From: Shewanella halifaxensis HAW-EB4
Lineage (GTDB): Bacteria; Pseudomonadota; Gammaproteobacteria; Enterobacterales; Shewanellaceae
Assembly (NCBI RefSeq): GCF_000019185.1
Contig: NC_010334.1
Span: forward strand, 3,844,001 to 3,908,000
Length of the DNA: 64,000 nt
Direction: 5' to 3'
Below are positions 9,401 through 18,894 of this stretch, in pieces. The translations under genes and the position numbers were made by a program. How positions within the stretch are numbered: the stretch's first letter is position 1; each line of letters begins with the position of its first letter. The notes beneath the pieces are model-generated. The model was not told the origin of the DNA. It searched no databases and worked only from the letters and a program-made list of their open reading frames with translations.

Positions 9401-9666
9401 ATACCAATCGTACTAAATATGTGGTCAGTTCAGAGCCCCTCGGGTTTTTCAATTCAAGGCGCAATGATGAAGAAATGGTTATTCCCTTTTAATTTAGTAC
9501 AACGCAGAAGTGGAATGCCTGCGAGGCTCACGCAGTGCGGGTTTCAAAGCCCTGTATACTGCGTAAGATGCTCTCGATATAGAATAACTATTAGCTTCAA
9601 TCATCCGCCTTGCCTACAGGGCTTTGACTTCCCGCTGAATGATCACATATTTAATGTGATTGGTAT
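9401..9666. mobile_element. MITE-like element, 266 bp, with terminal inverted repeats
   Basis: The ends form an inverted repeat of 23 nt with 20 matches, starting ATACCAATC on the left and ending GATTGGTAT on the right. Inside is a second inverted repeat, AAAGCCCTGTA (about 9546) against TACAGGGCTTT (about 9615). I see no credible gene: the open frame crossing it has no recognisable protein features. It sits between the convergent yhbY and secF genes, with its right end 7 bp from the secF stop. A 31-bp relative of its end occurs at 49112-49142. The mobilising transposase is not in the window. Confidence 0.7.
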
Positions 9667-9672
9667 AATACA

Positions 9673-10581
9673 CTACGGAGCGTCGCTAATAGGTTCAACC
9701 TTGTAATGCTCTGCACTGACCTTTAAATACTCAGGTAAACAAGTACCTACAGATACTGATGAAATCGTTCCAATCATGATCCCGAGAAACATCGCAATAG
9801 AAAATCCCTGCAGTGGCGCACCGCCCATGATCCATAACGCAGCAACAGTAAATAGGGTTGTACCACTGGTGACCATTGTGCGTGAAAAAGTGGCTTGCAC
9901 CGCACTGCTACAAATTTCATCAATCGCCATCTTGGGTTTAGCAATTAACACTTCTCTTACTCGGTCAGCAATCACAATTGAGTCATTCAAGGAGTAACCC
10001 AAAATAGCCAGTACCGCAGCCAAAATCGTTAAATTGAACTCCATCTGCGTTAACGAGAAGAAGGCCAACACGAAAATGACATCGTGAAACAGTGCCAATA
10101 AAGCGCCACTTGCAAGACGCCATTCAAAACGAAAACTCAGATAAGCCAAAATACATAACATTGCCGCCAACAGTGCCAATCCGCCCTGCTCTGCCAGCTC
10201 TTGACCTATTTGCGGTCCGACGATACTTGAGTTAAGCACTTCAACATTATCAGTCAACGGTGCCAATACCGTTTTAATATCGTGTGCTCCAGCGTTGTCT
10301 ACTTTTGCGTATCGCAGAATCCAACGACCAGGCTCACCCGCTGAAATCACGCTGACCTCCTGCTCTGAGGTCTCAGCTAATAGCTCGCTAATTTGCGCCG
10401 ATTTAATCTTAGGATCGAGTTTGACTTCAGTAACAATTCCCCCAGTAAAATCCAGACCCCAGTTAAAACCGTTGACTAAAATAATGCCTATCGATGACAG
10501 CATAATCAGCACAGAGAAGATACTCGAGAGGTAACGTGCTTTTGTCAATTTGCTTAGTTTATTAAAATTATTAAGTTCCAT
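9673..10581 (-). CDS. secF: Protein export membrane protein SecF (second SecDF set, probable)
   Basis: A 302-residue RND-type protein with six membrane segments and one periplasmic loop. GFNWGLDFTGGIVTEV near 38-53 is the SecF D1 signature. SecDF uses the ion gradient to pull exported proteins out of SecYEG. The start is 1 bp after the secD stop, so the two are coupled. The usual neighbours yajC and tgt are absent, suggesting this is the extra SecDF pair found in many marine gammaproteobacteria rather than the main one. Confidence 0.9.
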   Translation of the reverse strand: MELNNFNKLSKLTKARYLSSIFSVLIMLSSIGIILVNGFNWGLDFTGGIVTEVKLDPKIKSAQISELLAETSEQEVSVISAGEPGRWILRYAKVDNAGAHDIKTVLAPLTDNVEVLNSSIVGPQIGQELAEQGGLALLAAMLCILAYLSFRFEWRLASGALLALFHDVIFVLAFFSLTQMEFNLTILAAVLAILGYSLNDSIVIADRVREVLIAKPKMAIDEICSSAVQATFSRTMVTSGTTLFTVAALWIMGGAPLQGFSIAMFLGIMIGTISSVSVGTCLPEYLKVSAEHYKVEPISDAP

Positions 10582-10582
10582 A

Positions 10583-12397
10583 TTACACCTTCACGTTACG
10601 ACTAAAATTACGACCATATGCCCAGTTAACTAATGCTCTGGATGCAAAAATTCCGGTAAACATACTGGTTAGCAGGCCTAAACCCAGAGTTAACGCAAAA
10701 CCTTGGATGGGTCCGTTACCTATGGCATAAAGCACCACCGCGGTGATCATCGTGGTGAAATTGGCGTCTACAATGGTTGAAAATGCACTATCAAAGCCTC
10801 TGTCAATGGCATGAGCAAAGCTCCGCCCCTCTTTTAATTTGTCCTTAATTCGCTCAAAAATAAGCACGTTAGTATCCACTGCCATACCGACGGTTAACAC
10901 TAAGCCGGCTATGCCAGGTAAGGTTAAAACCGCGCCAGGGATCAGTGCCATCAAGCCAAAAATAAGGATCATATTGGCTATAAGCGCCACGTTCGCTATC
11001 CAGCCTAAGCGGCGGTACCAAAGCCCCATAAACAACAACGTCACCGCCATACCTAAAGCCAGCGCAGAGAAACCATTGGTGATGTTTTCTTCGCCCAAGC
11101 TTGGACCGATAGTGCGCTCTTCAACGATAGTCACTGGCGCTGTCATCGAGCCCGCTCGAAGCAATAAAGCCAGCTGCTGTGCACTGGCATAGTCAGCGGA
11201 GCCGGTAATGCTAAAACGATCCCCTAATTGCGCTTGAATCGTCGCGACACTGATCACTTCTGTTGTTTGTCTAATTTTGCCATTATCGCCACGGCTATAC
11301 TCGCTGTATGCGGTTGCCATCGGCTTACCAATATTGTCACGAGAAAAGTCCGACATGGTTTTACCGCCATCTCGGTCTAGATGAATAACCACCTCAGGTA
11401 GCCCCATCTCACCAAGTGACGCTCTGGCATCGACAATATGCTCACCGCCTAGTACCGCACGTCTGGCGACATACACAGGCGCGCCCTGCTCATCTTTCAA
11501 TACCTTGGCATTAACTGAGCCCGGCTGCATTACCTGATAGAAAGCTAGGCTTGCGGTAGCGCCAATCACAGACTTGGCGGCCGCTGGATCTTGTACACCA
11601 GGAAGCTCGATGCGAATTCGGTGCTCTCCTTGACGCTGAACAACAGCCTCGCTGATCCCAAGCTGCTCGATACGGCTGCGCATGATCTGCAAGTTTTGCT
11701 TCACCGTCAGATCGCGAATATTCGTTTTTTCAGCTTCAGACAGGCCAGCATCTAGGGATTGCTCTCCAGAATTAGTGATTTGCCAATTGGGATATTGTGT
11801 ATTGATAAACTGCCTTATCGCCGCTCTTTGCGCTAAGTCAGTCGTTGCTATATTAACATTACCGTCAACCCGCTCCCGAATCGTGACACCATATAGCGAC
11901 TGTTCACGTGCAAATTGCCTAACGGACTCAATAAACGTGTTGGAGTGCAGCTTATAGACCGGTTCAATTTCAACATCGAGTAGAAATTGTACCCCGCCAC
12001 GCAGATCCAGCCCCAACTTAATAGGGTTAAAACCGAGTGATAATAGCCAGTTTGGCGCAGCAGGCGCTAGCGTAAGGGTAAGCTTTGAAGGATCGTTAAC
12101 TTGGCTTGCAAGTAAGGTCTTAAGCCGACTCTGTTGTGAATTGTCGTCGAGCACAATCAAGGTTTGATCATTAGATTGATCGATACGCTTAACGCTGACA
12201 CCTTGAGATACGAGCAGCTGGTGTAGCTCCAAAGCGTTAACTTTTAACCCTGCCTTATCACTGATCTGCACCGCTGCGTCTTCACCAAAAAAAGTAGGTA
12301 ATGCACTGAATAACATAACGGTGATAGTGACGACTAATAGCACATACTTCCATGCACTGTAATGGTTTAAGATTGTCACTTTTTTCTGTTCTATCAT
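10583..12397 (-). CDS. secD: Protein translocase subunit SecD (second SecDF set, probable)
   Basis: A 604-residue inner-membrane protein. One N-terminal membrane segment (about 16-33) is followed by a large periplasmic domain beginning LGLDLRGGVQFLLDVE (D1 signature), then five C-terminal membrane segments (about 440-590) with TVGMAVDTNVLIFERIKDKL. It couples cation influx to protein export. Its length and domain order are normal for SecD. yajC and tgt are missing upstream; instead there is a 415-bp gap and a hypothetical gene. Confidence 0.93.
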   Translation of the reverse strand: MIEQKKVTILNHYSAWKYVLLVVTITVMLFSALPTFFGEDAAVQISDKAGLKVNALELHQLLVSQGVSVKRIDQSNDQTLIVLDDNSQQSRLKTLLASQVNDPSKLTLTLAPAAPNWLLSLGFNPIKLGLDLRGGVQFLLDVEIEPVYKLHSNTFIESVRQFAREQSLYGVTIRERVDGNVNIATTDLAQRAAIRQFINTQYPNWQITNSGEQSLDAGLSEAEKTNIRDLTVKQNLQIMRSRIEQLGISEAVVQRQGEHRIRIELPGVQDPAAAKSVIGATASLAFYQVMQPGSVNAKVLKDEQGAPVYVARRAVLGGEHIVDARASLGEMGLPEVVIHLDRDGGKTMSDFSRDNIGKPMATAYSEYSRGDNGKIRQTTEVISVATIQAQLGDRFSITGSADYASAQQLALLLRAGSMTAPVTIVEERTIGPSLGEENITNGFSALALGMAVTLLFMGLWYRRLGWIANVALIANMILIFGLMALIPGAVLTLPGIAGLVLTVGMAVDTNVLIFERIKDKLKEGRSFAHAIDRGFDSAFSTIVDANFTTMITAVVLYAIGNGPIQGFALTLGLGLLTSMFTGIFASRALVNWAYGRNFSRNVKV

Positions 12398-12812
12398 ATT
12401 TTTTGCTCTTTAAATTCACTAAACGTGTGATAGCAACTCACCATTAACCACAGGTTCCCCAGAGTGAAACGGGGCTGGTACTAAAAATTTAATACCTAAA
12501 AAATCAATACCTGAAGAATTAATACCCATTGATTAAGACCAACGGGTTAAAACCGCAGGACTCATATCACGTGATATTTGGTAAGAGTGCTTTTAGAGCT
12601 ATCGAGGTAGGAGGGCCACTATTTAAATCACATGCTTGTGACAAAAAAGTAAGCTGCCATTACGAATTTCACCATTAGCTTAAATTGACAACAAAGTGAG
12701 TAAATACTTAGTAGGTCAATGCATCTGGAATAAGTTAGTAATAACTAACACTGCCGCTCTCAATAACTGCTTTAAAAACCAACCGATAAATAAGCCAAAT
12801 GGCTACCGGTCG
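12398..12812. other. Intergenic region upstream of secD
   Basis: 415 bp with no credible gene. It must carry the secD promoter, but I could not single out convincing -35 and -10 boxes. It contains a perfect 14-bp palindrome at 12564-12577 (ATATCAC/GTGATAT) and a TCACA-N4-TGTGA inverted repeat near 12628. Confidence 0.5.
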
Positions 12813-13334
12813 TTAGCTAAGTGAGCGAGCTTGAGAGAAACGATAGAGAAGGTTGGACTCTTTCCATGCACAGAGTCGATGTGAGGCGCTTTCGATATGC
12901 AGCGACCAGTCTACAGCTGGTGTAAAGTCTATGCGATAACCAACGGTTAAAGAGGGCACTGCGGGGGAGGTAAATTCAAAAGCAAGAAGATAATCTGGAC
13001 GAGTTTGCAGAAGATCATGCTGAGCAAAACTGATAAAGCGTTGCGAAACAAGTGGCGCATACTCAGAGCCATTCTTGTCTGTTTGCCTAGCCTGCTTATC
13101 TTGAAGCGTTAAAGGAATACTTTTAGTTAAGTCAGTAGTTAAGCCAGATGATTTTAGACTGGTTATATCAACGACCGCACTGTTCTGGGACTCAGTCTGC
13201 ACGGCTGCCGAAAGCAGTTCCGCTGAACGCATGTCATCATTTTGAACATTCTCAGATGCACTCGCAGCCATAGGCGTGAGAAATAATCCCCCTATGAGCA
13301 ACAAGATAAATCTGAACCGCCAAAATAACTGCAC
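12813..13334 (-). CDS. Hypothetical secreted protein
   Basis: A 173-residue protein I do not recognise. The N terminus has a clear signal peptide: a short basic start, a hydrophobic core (FILLLIGGLFLTPMA) and a probable cleavage site after ASA near residue 27. The mature part is polar, rich in Ser, Thr and Gln, without cysteine clusters or repeats; near residues 120-155 short alternating hydrophobic stretches (LLAFEFTSP, SLTVGYRIDF, DWSLHIESA) could be beta strands. It stands alone between secD and greA. Exported, function unknown. Confidence 0.6.
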   Translation of the reverse strand: MQLFWRFRFILLLIGGLFLTPMAASASENVQNDDMRSAELLSAAVQTESQNSAVVDITSLKSSGLTTDLTKSIPLTLQDKQARQTDKNGSEYAPLVSQRFISFAQHDLLQTRPDYLLAFEFTSPAVPSLTVGYRIDFTPAVDWSLHIESASHRLCAWKESNLLYRFSQARSLS

Positions 13335-13445
13335 TTAATGCCTATTAAAAATGTGTTTACTATGTTGCATATATTAAACGCTGTACAGCGTTGATACAAA
13401 CGATTAATCACTTAATTGCAGCTATCTTTGCATGTTACAAATAAT

Positions 13446-13467
13446 AAAACCGCTAAAAAGCGGTTTT
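13446..13467 (-). terminator. Intrinsic terminator of greA
   Basis: A 9-bp stem AAAACCGCT/AGCGGTTTT with a 4-nt loop, 30 bp after the greA stop, followed by a T-rich run on the minus strand. Confidence 0.8.
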
Positions 13468-13496
13468 ATTCAGCTATCTCCCCCCAAGGTGAGATA

Positions 13497-13973
13497 TTAG
13501 ATATAATCGACTTTGATGATCTCAAAATCCGTTGTACCACCAGGTGTCACAATGGAGATTTCATCATCTAAGTTCTTACCAATTAAGCCACGGGCAATTG
13601 GAGAGCTCACAGACAACAAATTCTCTCTAATATTTGCTTCGTCTTCGCCTACAATGCGGTAAGTCACTTCGCCTTCAGTGTCTAAATTTAATATCGTCAC
13701 TGTAGAACCAAAAATAACGCGGCCGTTATTATCCATCGTAGTCACGTCGATGATCTGCGCGTGAGATAACTTACCTTCGATATCTCTAACGCGAGCTTCA
13801 CATAAACCTTGCTCTTCACGAGCAGCATGGTACTCAGCATTTTCTTTCAAATCGCCAAGTTCACGCGCTTCACCAATTGCTTCCGCAATTTTTGGGCGAC
13901 GCTCAAATTTAAGATGGTCTAATTCTTTACGCAGTCGTTCAGCACCGACAACTGTCATTGGAACCTTACTCAT
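13497..13973 (-). CDS. greA: Transcription elongation factor GreA
   Basis: A 158-residue protein of normal length. It stimulates transcript cleavage in backtracked RNA polymerase. The N-terminal coiled coil (about 1-75) carries the acidic tip in ARELGDLKENAEYHAARE, and the C-terminal FKBP-like domain (about 80-158) ends in SPIARGLIGK. It lies upstream of nothing on its strand and is separated from carB by 323 bp, so it is probably a single-gene unit. Its leader contains a hairpin that could attenuate. Confidence 0.97.
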   Translation of the reverse strand: MSKVPMTVVGAERLRKELDHLKFERRPKIAEAIGEARELGDLKENAEYHAAREEQGLCEARVRDIEGKLSHAQIIDVTTMDNNGRVIFGSTVTILNLDTEGEVTYRIVGEDEANIRENLLSVSSPIARGLIGKNLDDEISIVTPGGTTDFEIIKVDYI

Positions 13974-14010
13974 AAGCTTCTTTCGTCTCCTTTAAAACAA
14001 AAGCATGCCC

Positions 14011-14031
14011 CACTGAGCCTAACGGTCAGTG
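14011..14031 (-). promoter_or_regulatory. Hairpin in the greA leader, possible attenuator
   Basis: CACTGA and CC pair with GG and TCAGTG around a short loop, with one bulged base. On the minus strand the hairpin is followed 8 nt later by CTTTTGTTTT and then by the greA ribosome binding site AAAGGAGA. In E. coli the greA leader contains an attenuator that releases the small RNA GraL; here only the hairpin and T-rich stretch are visible. Confidence 0.3.
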
Positions 14032-14254
14032 AGATAAATAATCTGGTGGAATAGCGCTATTGTAAACGCACAGGGCAAACGATGCACCTTAATCTATACC
14101 TGCTCGCGATCTATGTATCGATCTAAGTATCAATCAACCTAATCAAATCACGACTTGAGACAGTAGAGCTTACTCAACCTTCATCAGACTTGCTAGCCAT
14201 GGGAGATAAATTTTTATTTATCGTAGCCCTACTCAATCAAAAAATTAAGCCAAT

Positions 14255-14281
14255 AAAAAAGGCCGCTAGTTGCGGCCTTTT
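14255..14281 (-). terminator. Intrinsic terminator of carAB
   Basis: GGCCGC/GCGGCC stem extended by A-T pairs, with a 5-nt loop and a run of T on the minus strand, 16 bp after the carB stop. Confidence 0.9.
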
Positions 14282-14296
14282 CATTTTAGCGTCGCT

Positions 14297-17200
14297 TTAT
14301 TTTACAATACGTTTATGTAGCTCTTGCACAGATGTCACGTTCGAACGGTCATCCGCCGAGTGTGCCATACAAGTTGCAAATGCAGCATTAAGTGTCGTTG
14401 TATAGTTCACTTTATAACGTAGCGCACCACGGCGAAGCTGACGTGAATCTTCAATCGCCTTACGACCTTCAGTCGTATTAACAATGTAGGTGTACTCACC
14501 ATTCTTGATACGGTCAAGAATATGTGGGCGGCCTTCATGTACCTTGTTCACTAGGCGTGGGTTAATACCCGCTTCACCCAAGATCACTGCCGTGCCGTGC
14601 GTTGCATCAATTTGGTAACCTAGCGCAATTAGCTTCGCCGCCAAATCTGCTACACGTGCTTTATCGCTGTCACGAACAGACAAGAGTGCACGACCAGACT
14701 TAGGTACCTCTGATGTCGCACCAAGCTGCGCTTTAGCATAAGCTTCGGCAAACGTGTCACCCACACCCATCACTTCACCCGTTGAACGCATTTCAGGGCC
14801 AAGTAGTGGGTCAACACCAGGGAACTTGTTGAACGGTAATACCACTTCTTTTACAGAGAAGAATGGCGGAATCACTTCCTCGGTGAAGTTCTGTGACTTA
14901 AGACTTTGACCCGCCATCACTCGCGCGGCAATCTTAGCTAATGGTACGCCTGTTGCTTTCGATACAAATGGCACGGTACGTGCTGCACGCGGGTTAACTT
15001 CAATCATATAGATCTCGTTATCCTTTACGGCAAACTGTACGTTCATCAGTCCGATTACACCGAGCTCCATTGCAAGCTTGCCCACCTGCTCACGCATGCG
15101 GTCTTGGATCTCTTGACTCAAGCTGTATGGAGGCAGTGAACAACCTGAGTCACCTGAGTGAACACCGGCCTGTTCGATATGCTCCATGATTGAACCAATC
15201 ACTACGGTTTCGCCATCACATACTGCATCGATGTCGATTTCAATCGCGTTGTCTAGGAAACGGTCTAGTAGCACTGGAGATGCGTTTGAGACGCTTACCG
15301 CTTCGTTAAAGTAACGACGTAAATCTTGCTCGTCATAAACGATTTCCATCGCGCGGCCACCAAGTACATATGATGGACGAACCACTAATGGATAACCGAT
15401 ACGCTCAGCTGAAATAACAGCACCTTCGACAGTCGTTACCGTGTCGTTTTCTGGCTGCTTCATGTCTAAACGCTGAATCGCTTGCTGGAAACGCTCACGG
15501 TCTTCTGCGCGGTCAATCGCATCAGGGCTTGTACCAATAATCGGTACGCCTGCGGCTTCTAGGTCGCGTGCCAGTTTAAGTGGTGTTTGACCACCGTACT
15601 GCACGATAACGCCTTTTGGCTTCTCGATACGCACGATTTCAAGCACATCTTCAAATGTCACTGACTCGAAATACAGACGGTCTGATGTATCGTAATCGGT
15701 AGAAACCGTTTCAGGGTTACAGTTAACCATGATGGTCTCGTACCCGTCTTCACGTAGCGCTAGCGCCGCATGCACACAGCAGTAATCAAACTCAATGCCT
15801 TGACCAATACGGTTTGGACCACCACCTAAAATCATGATCTTGTCACGATTTGATGGGTTCGCTTCGCACTCTTCTTCATAAGTTGAGTACATATAAGCGG
15901 TATCGGTTGCAAACTCAGCCGCGCAGGTATCTACGCGCTTATAAACAGGGTGAATTTCAAAACGAGTACGCAGTTTACGAATTTCACTCTCACTCACACC
16001 AGCGAGTGCTGCAAGGCGAGAGTCGGCAAAACCTTTGCGCTTAAGTTTGCGAAGTACTTCTTCGTTCAAACCTGCAAAACCCGCTTCAGCGACCTCTGCT
16101 TCAGACTTAAGCAGATCTTCAATCTGTACTAGGAACCAAGGGTCAATGTTGGTTAATGCGAAGATATCATCTACCGATAAACCTGAACGGAATGCATCGG
16201 CAATATACCAAATACGCTCTGCGCCCGGCTCTTTTAGCTCGTGGCGAATACGAGAAAGTGCTTCTGGTTCCGCTAAATCGATTTGTGGACACAGGCCATT
16301 CTTACCCACTTCAAGACCACGAAGAGCTTTTTGCAGTGACTCTTGGAATGTGCGTCCAATTGCCATCACTTCACCCACAGATTTCATCTGCGTGGTTAGG
16401 CGGTCATTGGCACCGGCAAACTTTTCAAAGTTAAAACGAGGGATTTTAGTCACAACGTAATCGATTGCAGGTTCGAAAGAGGCCGGTGTTGCGCCACCAG
16501 TAATATCGTTGCTTAGCTCATCAAGAGTGAAACCAACCGCTAGCTTGGCTGCAATCTTAGCGATTGGGAAACCTGTCGCTTTAGAGGCTAATGCTGATGA
16601 GCGTGATACACGTGGGTTCATCTCGATGATAACCATACGGCCATCAACAGGGTTGATACCAAACTGTACGTTTGAACCACCTGTTTCAACACCAATTTCA
16701 CGCAATACTGCAAGTGATGCATTACGCATCAGCTGGTATTCTTTATCGGTTAGAGTTTGTGCTGGCGCAACAGTGATAGAGTCACCCGTGTGCACGCCCA
16801 TTGGATCGAAGTTCTCAATCGCACAGACAATGATACAGTTATCATTACGGTCACGTACCACTTCCATCTCGTACTCTTTCCAACCAATCAATGATTCGTC
16901 GATAAGCAGTTCGTTCGTTGGAGAGAGCTCAAGACCTTGAGAACAGATATCCTCAAACTCTTCTTTGTTATAAGCGATACCGCCGCCACTGCCGCCCATG
17001 GTAAATGAAGGACGGATAATACATGGGTAGCCAACTTCCGCCTGAACGGCGCGAGCTTCATCCATAGTATGAGCGATACCAGCACGCGGACACTCAAGGC
17101 CAATCGACTTCATTGCTTTGTCGAAACGGCTGCGGTCTTCTGCTTTGTCGATTGCATCGGCAGTTGCGCCAATCATATCAACATTAAACTCTTTTAGTAC

Positions 17201-17518
17201 GCCACGGCTTTCAAGCTCAAGTGCACAGTTAAGTGCAGTTTGCCCGCCCATCGTTGGTAAAATCGCATCTGGACGCTCTTTAGCAATAATGTTGCGTACA
17301 ACTTCCCAATGAATTGGCTCGATGTATGTTGCATCGGCCATCTCAGGATCTGTCATGATGGTTGCAGGGTTAGAGTTAACAAGAATAACTCGGTAACCTT
17401 CTTCACGTAGTGCTTTACAGGCTTGTGCGCCTGAGTAGTCAAACTCACAGGCTTGACCAATTACAATCGGTCCAGCACCTAGGATAAGAATACTCTTTAT
17501 ATCTGTACGTTTTGGCAT
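14297..17518 (-). CDS. carB: Carbamoyl-phosphate synthase large chain
   Basis: 1073 residues, the full family length. It makes carbamoyl phosphate from bicarbonate, ATP and ammonia delivered from CarA, for arginine and pyrimidine synthesis. Two homologous ATP-grasp halves are visible, each starting with a nucleotide-fold motif (ILILGAGPIVIGQACEFDYS and IMILGGGPNRIGQGIEFDYC). The last 140 residues form the MGS-like allosteric domain, which in E. coli binds UMP and ornithine. It follows carA by 28 bp. Confidence 0.98.
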   Translation of the reverse strand: MPKRTDIKSILILGAGPIVIGQACEFDYSGAQACKALREEGYRVILVNSNPATIMTDPEMADATYIEPIHWEVVRNIIAKERPDAILPTMGGQTALNCALELESRGVLKEFNVDMIGATADAIDKAEDRSRFDKAMKSIGLECPRAGIAHTMDEARAVQAEVGYPCIIRPSFTMGGSGGGIAYNKEEFEDICSQGLELSPTNELLIDESLIGWKEYEMEVVRDRNDNCIIVCAIENFDPMGVHTGDSITVAPAQTLTDKEYQLMRNASLAVLREIGVETGGSNVQFGINPVDGRMVIIEMNPRVSRSSALASKATGFPIAKIAAKLAVGFTLDELSNDITGGATPASFEPAIDYVVTKIPRFNFEKFAGANDRLTTQMKSVGEVMAIGRTFQESLQKALRGLEVGKNGLCPQIDLAEPEALSRIRHELKEPGAERIWYIADAFRSGLSVDDIFALTNIDPWFLVQIEDLLKSEAEVAEAGFAGLNEEVLRKLKRKGFADSRLAALAGVSESEIRKLRTRFEIHPVYKRVDTCAAEFATDTAYMYSTYEEECEANPSNRDKIMILGGGPNRIGQGIEFDYCCVHAALALREDGYETIMVNCNPETVSTDYDTSDRLYFESVTFEDVLEIVRIEKPKGVIVQYGGQTPLKLARDLEAAGVPIIGTSPDAIDRAEDRERFQQAIQRLDMKQPENDTVTTVEGAVISAERIGYPLVVRPSYVLGGRAMEIVYDEQDLRRYFNEAVSVSNASPVLLDRFLDNAIEIDIDAVCDGETVVIGSIMEHIEQAGVHSGDSGCSLPPYSLSQEIQDRMREQVGKLAMELGVIGLMNVQFAVKDNEIYMIEVNPRAARTVPFVSKATGVPLAKIAARVMAGQSLKSQNFTEEVIPPFFSVKEVVLPFNKFPGVDPLLGPEMRSTGEVMGVGDTFAEAYAKAQLGATSEVPKSGRALLSVRDSDKARVADLAAKLIALGYQIDATHGTAVILGEAGINPRLVNKVHEGRPHILDRIKNGEYTYIVNTTEGRKAIEDSRQLRRGALRYKVNYTTTLNAAFATCMAHSADDRSNVTSVQELHKRIVK

Positions 17519-17546
17519 TGCTTAAATCTTCTCCCGGATGAGGTAA

Positions 17547-18692
17547 CTACTTGGCGTTCTTGCGGTACAATTCAATCAAATCGATGAAGTGATTAAACAA
17601 CGGTGCGGCATCATGTGGTCCTGGGCTTGCCTCAGGGTGTCCTTGGAAACTAAATGCTGGCTTATCGGTCAGGTGAATACCTTGCAATGAGCCATCAAAT
17701 AGTGACTTGTGAGTCACTTTAATATTGGCTGGTAGTGTTGTTTCATCAGCAGCAAAACCGTGGTTTTGGCTAGTGATCATCACATTTCCTTGCTCAATAT
17801 TACTCACAGGATGGTTGGCACCGTGATGACCAAACTTCATTTTCAGTGTTTTCGCACCTGAAGCTAATGCCAACAGCTGGTGACCTAAACAGATACCAAA
17901 AACAGGGATCTCTGTTTTTAAGATCTCTTGAATAGCCGTAATTGCGTAATCACATGGCTCAGGGTCACCAGGGCCATTCGATAGGAAAACCCCATCTGGA
18001 TTCATTGCAAGTACTTCGGCTGCAGGAGTTTGTGCAGGTACAACAGTGACATCACAGCCACGGTCAACCAACATACGTAAGATATTACGCTTCACGCCAT
18101 AGTCATAAGCAACAACTTTATATTTAAGCTCAGCTTCAGGCGTATCAGATGGCAAACCGCCAACTAAACGCCAGCTACCGCTGCGCCATGAATAGGTTTC
18201 GTTTGTTGTCACTTCTTTAGCGAGATCCATGCCTTTAAGACCAGGGAAGGCTTTAGCGGCAGCTAGCGCTTTAGCTTCATCTAAATCACCAACCATGATA
18301 CAACCGGCTTGAGCGCCTTTTTCACGTAGGATACGAGTTAATTTACGAGTATCGATATCAGCAATGCCAACAACGTTGTTAGCGATCAAATAATCGCTTA
18401 AAGATTGCTGATTACGAAAATTACTTGCGATTAACGGCAAGTCTCTAATAATAAGACCACATGCATGAACAGAATCAGATTCTGTATCTTCTTCATTGGT
18501 ACCAGTATTACCAATATGTGGATAAGTGAGGGTTACCATTTGACGTGAGTATGATGGATCCGTCAAAATTTCTTGGTAACCTGTCATTGAAGTGTTAAAA
18601 ACGACTTCACCAACAGACATCCCTTCAGCACCAATTGCAGTGCCAGAAAAAATGGTTCCATCTTCAAGTACGAGTAGGGCAGACTTTGTCAA
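17547..18692 (-). CDS. carA: Carbamoyl-phosphate synthase small chain (TTG start)
   Basis: A 381-residue glutaminase subunit starting MTKSALLVLEDGT. The frame is open 31 codons further upstream, but the TTG at 18692 is preceded at 5 nt by CGGAGGT and gives the expected length. The class I glutamine amidotransferase triad is visible: Cys in FGICLGHQLLALA, and His and Glu in GHPEASPG. It supplies ammonia to CarB. A promoter lies about 130 bp upstream. Confidence 0.95.
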   Translation of the reverse strand: MTKSALLVLEDGTIFSGTAIGAEGMSVGEVVFNTSMTGYQEILTDPSYSRQMVTLTYPHIGNTGTNEEDTESDSVHACGLIIRDLPLIASNFRNQQSLSDYLIANNVVGIADIDTRKLTRILREKGAQAGCIMVGDLDEAKALAAAKAFPGLKGMDLAKEVTTNETYSWRSGSWRLVGGLPSDTPEAELKYKVVAYDYGVKRNILRMLVDRGCDVTVVPAQTPAAEVLAMNPDGVFLSNGPGDPEPCDYAITAIQEILKTEIPVFGICLGHQLLALASGAKTLKMKFGHHGANHPVSNIEQGNVMITSQNHGFAADETTLPANIKVTHKSLFDGSLQGIHLTDKPAFSFQGHPEASPGPHDAAPLFNHFIDLIELYRKNAK

Positions 18693-18819
18693 TGCGACCT
18701 CCGAAAAGAGCCAAACCTTTGAATTTAATTGTTTTTTGAGTGTTTCTAAAATACCAACTTTCGCTAAAATACGAAATTTTGACAAATTCCGCCGATTTTA
18801 TATGTAAATACAAAACTTG

Positions 18820-18847
18820 TCTATAGCTGAAGAAAGTATTTTGTCAA
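18820..18847 (-). promoter_or_regulatory. Candidate sigma-70 promoter of carAB
   Basis: On the minus strand a perfect TTGACA (18847-18842) is followed after 16 nt by TATAGA (18825-18820). It lies about 130 bp upstream of the carA start and directly after the dapB terminator. I looked for an arginine-repressor box nearby but found only half-sites. Confidence 0.55.
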
Positions 18848-18862
18848 AAAAATTTTTTATGC

Positions 18863-18888
18863 AAAAAAAAACCGCTAATAGCGGTTTT
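18863..18888 (-). terminator. Intrinsic terminator of dapB
   Basis: AAAACCGCT/AGCGGTTTT stem with a 3-nt loop, 7 bp after the dapB stop, followed by eight T on the minus strand. Confidence 0.88.
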
Positions 18889-18894
18889 AAATAT

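Noticed and set aside
9386..9706. Protein gene of 106 codons on the plus strand
   Set aside because: It lies almost wholly inside the MITE-like element and over the secF end, with no family features.
12600..12660. CRP site upstream of secD
   Set aside because: TCACA-N4-TGTGA has the half-sites in reverse order and wrong spacing for CRP.
18693..18860. ArgR operator upstream of carA
   Set aside because: Only half-sites of the AATTCA type are visible, without proper paired spacing.
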